Shown here: one piece after another, positions 52,401-61,400 of the stretch
Position numbering within the stretch: the first letter of the stretch is position 1
Layout of the letters: every line of letters begins with the position of its first letter
Source of the DNA: Delphinapterus leucas
Lineage: Eukaryota; Chordata; Mammalia; Artiodactyla; Monodontidae
NCBI RefSeq assembly: GCF_002288925.2
Contig: NW_022097996.1
Location: forward strand, 12,706,139 to 12,770,138
DNA: 64,000 nt
Direction: 5' to 3'
Translations under genes and position numbers: made by a program
Notes under the pieces: model-generated
The model's input: the letters and a program-made list of their open reading frames with translations, nothing else
What the model was told of the DNA's origin: nothing
Database searches by the model: none

Positions 52401-55400
52401 ACCACTATAACAATCAAGAAAGTAAATGGGGGCTTCCCCGGTGGCACAGTGGTTAGGAATCCACCTGCCAATGCAAGGGACACGGGTTCGATCCCTGGTC
52501 CTGGAAGAGCCCACATGCTGCGGAGCAACTAAGCCTGTGCGCCACAACTACTGAGCCTGCACTCTAGAGCCCATGCTCTGCAGCAAGAGTAGCCACCGCA
52601 ATGAGAAGCCCGCGCACCGCAACGAAGAGTAGCCCCCGCCGGCAGCAACTAGAGAAAGCCCTCGCGCAGCAACGGAGACCCAACACAGCCAAAAATAAAT
52701 AAAATAAACTTATTAAAAAAAAAAAAAGAAAGTAAATGGGTTAAATCAGTGAATTCACAAGAACACCTATGCAGATTATCAACACGCGGTGGCAAAAAAA
52801 GATGAAACTGAAGTAGGAAACTGCAGAATGTTTACATTCTTGTCACCACAAGTATGGGGAGAGCCGAGAACATAGTTGGAGCTTAAGCCACTGGAGCAGA
52901 AGGTCCAGCTGAGTCTGAGCGGAGTGGGCACATCGCTGGAATTTCCTGGCAAGGAGCTCACGGTGCTGGTGATGTCGTCATGAGAAGAGGTACGTGCAGA
53001 TGAAGCAAATTATTCCCAGGACAGAGAAGCTGTGCTATTTAGCGCTACTTAATGGATGGTCTAGGAAGTATTTCAGAGGGGCTTGTGCAGAACATAAAGA
53101 GAGAGCAAAGAGAAATTTCTGAGTACATTTAAAAGCGTTCTCTTAGGCTTGCACACTGTGTAGTTTTCTAAGGTACTGCAACCCCGTCTCTATCTCCCAC
53201 CGTCTCAATATCACTGAATGCAAATAATGAAATCTTATGGATCCATGTTGCCTCAAGAGTCCCATTAGAAGTGATGGCTGCATGGAACAAAGTCCTAGAG
53301 GACGCAGAACAGGTGAATCAAGCAAAGTGTTTACCTGGAAGGATTATTTCAGGAAAGCCCATTTTCCGGGCGATTGCTGTGGATCTATCCACCAAGTGTG
53401 AAAAGTTTTTCTGAACCTGTGTGAGGTCCCCCGGCAGGAGCTTCAAGGACACCCAAAGTCCTTTAAAGAAAGAAAAGATAAACTTTTAGCTCTTTGTTAT
53501 GATCCATATAATAAACACACACAAACGCTGAGAAAAATATATGTGTGGTGTTGATACAAAAACACATTATTATAAAGATGTAAATTCTCCCCTAGTTAAC
53601 TTAGAATTTTAATGATACTCCCAACAAAATCACAGTAAGGGGGCTTCTCTGGTGGCACAGTGGCTGAGGGTCCGCCTGCCGATGCAGGGGACACGGGTTC
53701 GTGCCCCGGTCTGGGAGGATCCCACGTGCCGCGGAGTGGCTGGGCCCGTGAGCCATGGCCGCTGAGCCTGCGCAACCGGAGCCTGTGCTCCGCAACGGGA
53801 GAGGCCATAACAGTGAGAGGCCCGCATACCGCAAAAAAAAAAAAAAATCACAGTAAGATTTCTTTGAGAATTTGACAGAAATGTGAATGGATGTTTACTT
53901 TGGGGAAAAAAAAATAAAGATAGCCCCTCTCAGATATCAAAATACTGTAAAGTTATAGTAATGAGTGGTATTAGTAGTAGAAAAGATATATAAATCAATG
54001 GAAACAATGAAATCAAGTACTATTATATACAGCAATTAAACATACAGCAAAAGAGATATAACAAATCATGAAAAATGGAACAATTCTATAAACGTGCTGG
54101 GATAATTTTCTAGCTACTTAGAATCAATCTAACCTCTCACGACACATTTTCACTAAAATAAATTCCTGATATAACAGAAAAGTGAACAGATAAAAAGACA
54201 GGAAATTAAAGGAAAAAATAAGTGTATCACTATCAAATCTCTGAGTACGAACCATTTTTCTAAGTAGAGAAACAAATGAAGAAATCACAAAAGCAAAAGA
54301 ATTATCTATACAAACTGAAATTGTGATATGCATGAAAAGTAAAAGGTATACTTCAAAAACCATATACTACATATGCCTATAAAAGGCATGGTGAAATACT
54401 TATAAGAAATTAGGAATTCATACTCATTAGAAGAACATTCAGATCCTCACAAATAAACAGAACATGAATATACAATTCACAAAGAAGTACAAAAGGTTTA
54501 TAAATATTTGGCAAACCAGAAATTGAAAAGTATGTGTCCTAAGTAAGACAAATTGTTATCTTCATTACACAAAGAGTTCACAAAAACTTTAGAAAGGAAG
54601 GAAAACTTTAGAAAACTCCTAAATATCAATACATATGAAGGCCAGACAGTTCACTGTCACGTAGTTTTTAAAAATGCTACGGTGGTCTACTTTTCACCTT
54701 TCAAACAGGTAAAGATTTTTAAACGTCAGTTTGCAAAGTGGGCATATGGTAATTAGTGCCCACAGGAAGAAACCTATGGGAAGTATTCTGGAAATATGTA
54801 CATCTCCAGGTTTAAGCTCATTCCTATCAGTTGCCCAGAAATCCTACTTCCGGGAATTTTCTTGGGGAGGCAGTCCTAAATATGGAAAAAGATTCATATA
54901 TAAAGATAGTCACAGCAGAGTTATTTAAATTTATAATGGTAACAAAATAGAAAGCATTTAAGTGCTTACCTAGGAATTCCATGCTCAAAAAAAAAAAAAT
55001 CCAAGCAATGGAATATTACGCAGCCACAAAAAATATTTATGAAGAGCACGAAAACATTTGAAAAGTGTATTGCTAAGAAGGAGGAGAAGGAATGGTATTC
55101 TTTTTTCAGTTTTGTTAAAAAAAATTGTACATACACAGCAATCTACTTAGTGTAAGGGTTTTCCACTTTAACAAATTATATCCTTAGGTTAGGAGTTCCA
55201 AAACAACAGAAATACATTTAGTTATTTATTTTCGGATTCTATGATTTATCACATGTATTTACTACTCAGGATAACTGTGAACACATGGCAAATTAAATAT
55301 CCTGAAAATGTTTCCTAATTGCTTCCACTTCAGAAGATGATTACAGGGTGGTAAAAAAAAAAAAAAAAATTGACTCAATCTTCAAAATTATCCCCAAATC

Positions 55401-58400
55401 ATCACCATTTGAATTTCAGATTTTAAACTATTTTCCCTTATTATTTGAGTTAAAAATGCAGTTTCAATAAGCAGAACTCCTCTGAGTTAAAACTATGTCA
55501 ACAAAATGATATATGGAGGTACTAAAAACAACTAAAAATGTTGTGCTAGGTAGCCCATTAGTTTATATTAATACATATTCATTTGCATTACTTTGGTCTC
55601 CTTCCTCTCAATTTTAGGAAACGTATTGGGAGAAACATATTCAGAGAGTGGAACATAATTATCCTCAAAACTCTTTTTCTTAACTAATGAGAACCTACTG
55701 TATAGCACAAGGGACCGTACTCAATGCTCTGCGGTGACCTAAATGGGAAGGAAATCCAAAAAAGGGATCTATGTATACGTATAACTGATTCACTTTGCTA
55801 TACAGCAGAAACTAACACAACGTTGTGAAGCAACTATAAAAACTAATTTTTTTAGTTTTTAATTTCCAATAAAAATTAATTTTAAAAAATTAAAAAAAAA
55901 AACTTTTCCTTTGTGCCTTGACCTGTGGAAACAACACGGGGATTACAGGTCAGACAAAAGTGAGGAAAGACTCATGGGATGAGAATCTGTTCTATAGAAT
56001 TTACAAAATACAGCTGTGATCCAACTCTCTTAAGTCTTAACTGCCTTTAGACGGAAACTGAGGTGGGCAGTCCCCAGCAGGGTCTGTTTTATATCAGAGA
56101 AAGATAGTGAAAGGGCCAGAGTCCAAGGACTCAGCTCTGAGTGCCACCCCTCCACCCGTGCCAGAGTCCCCTCCCAGCTCAGTACATAGGGCTGTGTACC
56201 TTGTCCTTTGTGATTCACTTCCTTGGCTGCTATCACTTTATTCAAGACTGAAGTGAGTGGCTCATTCTCCCCAATCACATGGGATGTTATCAGGGGCGAC
56301 ATGATTAGCTGCCTCTGCCGGATATAGGTTTCCATGGCAATTCTGGGAAAGTCAGAAATGACTGGTAAGGAAAAAAGAGTAAGTCTCTGCAGCACAGCCT
56401 CAGATAGTGGTGGGTCCGATGCGCGTCAGTTGAAAATATAAACAGTAGAGGAACCTAACTACAGGATACTTTCCATCTTTATTTTCCCACCAGGGGCCTA
56501 TCTTAGACACCGAATTCATCTTGAAATGACTTGGGGGAGTGAGGGGATAAATAAACCCCAAGAACAAACAAAACTGATGGTCAAATGTTAACAACTAAAA
56601 CCAGGGGCGATGCTTGATGCACTTTATAAGGTGGGAGAGGCTGCGGGAATGGAATGGTAGATGGACGGAGGAAGGGGCAGGAAGACCCAGCCTCCGGGTC
56701 CTGGCTCTACTTGCCAAGTGAGCTCTGCTAGAGTCTCCCCTCTGGGCCTCAGTTTCCTCATCTGTAAGGAAATGGGCCAGGATCACATGCCTGGAAGGCC
56801 CACATCTAGTGACAAGACTCAATGTACAAGAGCGGTATGTACGCAGCGGCTTCGGGATGGTGTTCGTAGAACCCCACATGATGAAGAACTATGTTTAGGG
56901 TTGCAATGGCACAGACACCAGCAAACGAGAGCCACTTTAAAGATCACATCTGGCTGAGGCTCATACAGGCGGATCAAAGAGCCAAACACAGCCCCCATTC
57001 TATGGGAAGCACAAGCGCTATCAATAACTACATATCAGCCGGGCGCGGGACAACGGTGGCCAGTCTTCTCTGCTGTGGTTTCCTTCTCTTGCCCACGACA
57101 CACAGGCCAGCTTTCTCTGCAGGGTTCAGACCTGTACCCTGACAATAGGGGGGAAGCATTCTGCAATATGTTCCTGAAAAGTGGGATTGCGACAGTCTGA
57201 GTTGTTTTCAAATGACTCCCTCTTAGACTAGCAGGATACACGCATAAAACTCTCCCAATATAATAATCGCTACAAAGCTTTCGAGGTGAGTTATGAAAGC
57301 ATTTGCCATAAATCTTAGGAGTTCTATGCCAGAGGCTGTGATGTGCATCGTGAAAGCTGCAGTGGCTGTTGGCCACACAGTGAGTGGTAATCAAATTAGG
57401 GCTGGGCTCCTTGGAGACTCAAAGCTTGTATTATTATGCGGTGGAGACAGTCTGAAAGCTCAGTTTCAGCACGGCTGCTTAGGTAAGAGCTGGTTCAGAA
57501 AGTAAGCGGGGAGGCACATAACCAAAGAAGAAAGCCACCTCAGAAAGTGAGACAAATACAGAGAAACACATTTGAGATAACTCACATCCATAATGTGGCT
57601 CCTATTTTATATACATTTATAATATTTTTTGTATGGAGTAGAATAAATTTCATATTCATGAATGCTGCCCCGATAATTCATATATATTGAAACATATATA
57701 ATATTATATATATTATTATATAATATTTCATATAACTCCCACATCCATGAATGCTGCTCCTGGTACACATATACATATAAAATATACATATATTATACAT
57801 ATATACATAGGACATAATTATAATATATGTATATATAATAGAAACAACATTCATGGATATGAAAATTATTTATATTTATCACAAGTATATTTATATTTTA
57901 TGTATTTATATATTCACATTTATGCTATATATTTTAATATTTATTATATTTACACAAGATATTGTAATATAGTTGGTTTAATATATGAAATCATTTAATT
58001 TAATGCATTAATATAAAATTATATATTTTAATATATTACATGTATTAATTTAATATATCACACTTATTTACTATACTTAAATAGACGTATTTACACTGGG
58101 AGCAGCATTCATGAATTTGAAAGTTGTGTCATAACTCACGCTAGCACTAAGCTACATAAAATATTTACCTCACCATATTCTTGGAGGGTCAGTGCATAGG
58201 TGGTAGGATACTAGATAAGTACATATTTTAAAAATAATTAATAGCAGCTTCTGGATGAGAAGGGAAGTACGACTTAGCACAAACTATTTATACTATTATA
58301 TTTAGAAACTTATCCAAAAGCGCTGGACTTTAAAATGAAAGATAAGGATTTTTAGACTTTAAATAGAAGTACATATAATACCTATTTATTGTAGAAAGAA

Positions 58401-61400
58401 CAGTAAGCAGCTAAACCAAAAGAGGGGCTAAATCACCTAGGGTTACACCAACAGAAATAATCACTGTTAATTATGGAGAATATTCTTTGAAATTTCTAAA
58501 TTTTAAGGTTTTTAATGCATTATAACAATTTATATTCTTATAAGTAGTATTTATACCCACTGAACGCTGGATATCATATATTTTTAAAACTTCGTCAACC
58601 CCAAAACTAAACCTCATTGTTTCATTTGCCTTTCATTGATTCTCAATGAATTTATAGGCCATTTCTCTGCATGTGTATGTTTCCTTCTTACTCCCTTATG
58701 AACTTGTATTAATTCCTTACAATTTAGAAATATTTATTCTTTTTCATAGGCATTGCAAAGAGTTTATTAAATTTTTTCTATGTATAAGTTGTCTAAAATT
58801 TTTGTGTGGCGAAACCTATCAATTTTTCTTCTTTAGGGGAATCCTTGGTGTCTGACTCAGAAAGGCCTCCCACACATCACACCGTATAAAACTTTTGTTT
58901 TCCTATAGTACTTTAAGATTTTTGGCTCTTACACTTATATATGTTATCATCTGGAATTTACAGTGGTATAAGGTGGGAGATGAGGATCTAACTTATGTTT
59001 CTTAAACGGTTAGCTAATTTTCTCAAACACTATCTTTTGCAGAGTTTATCTTTCTCCACTGATTTTAAATTATTTTAAAATAATTAAAATATATATATAT
59101 ATATAACCATATTACTTATTACTAATAAAATCACATATTAACTCAAATATCCTTGGGCTGGTTTCTGGAATTCTCGGTTTGTCATATTGATCTGTTGTGG
59201 TGGCCGCATACTGGCCGAGACAATCAATTCTTATCACTGACACGACTGCCCTGTTAGGAGTCAGATCCAGCAACGTCCCAGCCACCTGTGCGAGGTCAGT
59301 GGCGCATGCTTGCTGGAGTATGAGCCAGTCATGATGTTCACACGTACGCTCCTTCAGCGTTACGGGGATAGAGAGTAGCTCTCCAACGTCCCCCAGTGGC
59401 CCACCTGGGGCTCCAGCTCCTGAGACTCAGTATGGGGAGCTGAGTGCAGCTCTGCGGGGAAAGCTTCCATGCATTCCCAGGCTGGCTTCCCTCCGCTTGC
59501 AGGAAAACAAGGATTAGTCTACCCTTCACTCTCGCATCTCCTAAACCTTTGTTACTCAAAGTGTGATCCCCAGACCTGCAGTAGCAGCATCACCTAGAAG
59601 CTTGTCAGATGCAGACTCCAGACCCACCAGATCGTGTTTTCCATTCTAACAAGATCCCAGGTAATTCATATGCAGGTTACAGTCTGAGAAGCCCTGTGCT
59701 ATTCTACTCGATTCCTCGTCCTCTGTGATACCTGTTCCACAGGACAAAGTACAGACAAACTTTGGCATTTCTGGCATTTAAATGGCACCATGATCTGGTA
59801 GGTTTGCCCCTTATGTTCCTTTGGTCATTTCTGTAGAATCAGGAAAGTTCAGTTACCCTCTTAATGGAGCGCCACATGAAGGACTTTGAATAAAGTCTTC
59901 TGTCAGCTCCGCTCTGACAATCTTCCCGCTTAAGAGCTTTCCTTTTCTAACTAGGCAAAAGGTTCCTAGCACCTGGTTCTAACACACCATCCAAAGGCCT
60001 AATCCAGGTCTCAAGTCACCTGGGATAATGCCACAGTACTTACTGCTGAAACGGAATAAAATGTTGCTTTTCTTCATCATCCACCTTCCCATGTATGATA
60101 TCGGTAATATCCATCACTAGGAAAAAGACAAAGCTTAATTAAAGAAACTAATTGCTTCAGCCCTCAGCGAGGAACTATGGAAGATTACAGTATCAGCAAA
60201 CATAGAACCCTGGAGGAAGAAAGAGAGCGAGAGCGAGCAGGGATGTTTCTTTTATTTCTTTGCCAATGATGGCTCCCAGTGTCCCCAGCCTAGCAGGAGA
60301 TCAATTCATCAGGGACTCAGGCAGGGGCTTGGGTATTCTTGGATCAACCCTGCAGACGACCTCCTTTAAAACATTCTACTAGACCAAGTTGGTGAATTCT
60401 TGAGTCACGTGACACTGACCCTTTTTAGTAAGCCTGCGTTCCAAGACAGGAGTTTCTTGGCAGGAGTGTCAATACAATAAAAGACCTGGGAGAGGAACTC
60501 AAGACTTGCAGTGGTCCACCATCCCTCGGATTTGACATTTTCTCACCTGGTTTCCACATAAATGAAGGGCACCAGGGCACTAACAGCACAGACTAGAAGA
60601 CCATATAGTGATTTGGTCTTTGATGCCCGGTAGGAGCTATTAAGGAAGCGCTGTTGTAACCCTACTGCATGGATTATCTTATTTATACAAATATTAATAT
60701 TAGTCCTACTTTAAGAGATGAGGAAACTGACTACAGGAAAGGTAGGTAATTTTCCCTAGGTCAGAAGTTTAAGTGGTAAAGAACTAATAAGTGGGCCATT
60801 CACTCTACAGCTGCTGAGGTTAGGCAGGGGCCATGGCAAGAAGCCATTCCTTGGTTAATAAATTACAATCTAGCCACAAAACACACACTAACGATCCACA
60901 CCACAGGTAATCCGTTTGGCGATTAAAAGAAATACTGAGATATGAGACAATAATCACTAGAAAAACTAAAGACAAGAGAGGAAATGCTTTCTGAAATCAA
61001 CCCGAACATATAGTGCATAAGGCTTGGGAATGAATAGTTAGTGAAAGGAAGCTGTAGAAAGCAGGGCATGACATCAACTTGCTATCAGCCCTTAATAGAC
61101 CCCTGAAAACTGCATGCACCCGTGCGTGTGCACACGCACGCGCGCGCGCGCACGCTGGAGAATTTGTATTTGAACCCCCAAATAGGCAGTTCATTTGTGA
61201 ATGACATCATCTAGTTACTCCTAATTTCTGGTGCTTGGCATCAAGGCTCAAAGTAAATGAATCTCCACGCCCTGAATGAACACACATACACCCTGAAATG
61301 GAAGAGCAAATAAAAGCCTTGAGCTTGACGTTTGAATCTCTATGGCCCAGTTTGAAAGACAACGACCTTGAATATTCCTGAAATCTTTTATGAAAGAATA

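Noticed and set aside
10816..53875. Families of 60-110 codon reading frames on both strands with sequences such as [16 protein letters not shown] or [17 protein letters not shown]
   Set aside because: All fall inside CHR-2 SINEs. They are different frames of one GC-rich, stop-poor repeat, not genes.
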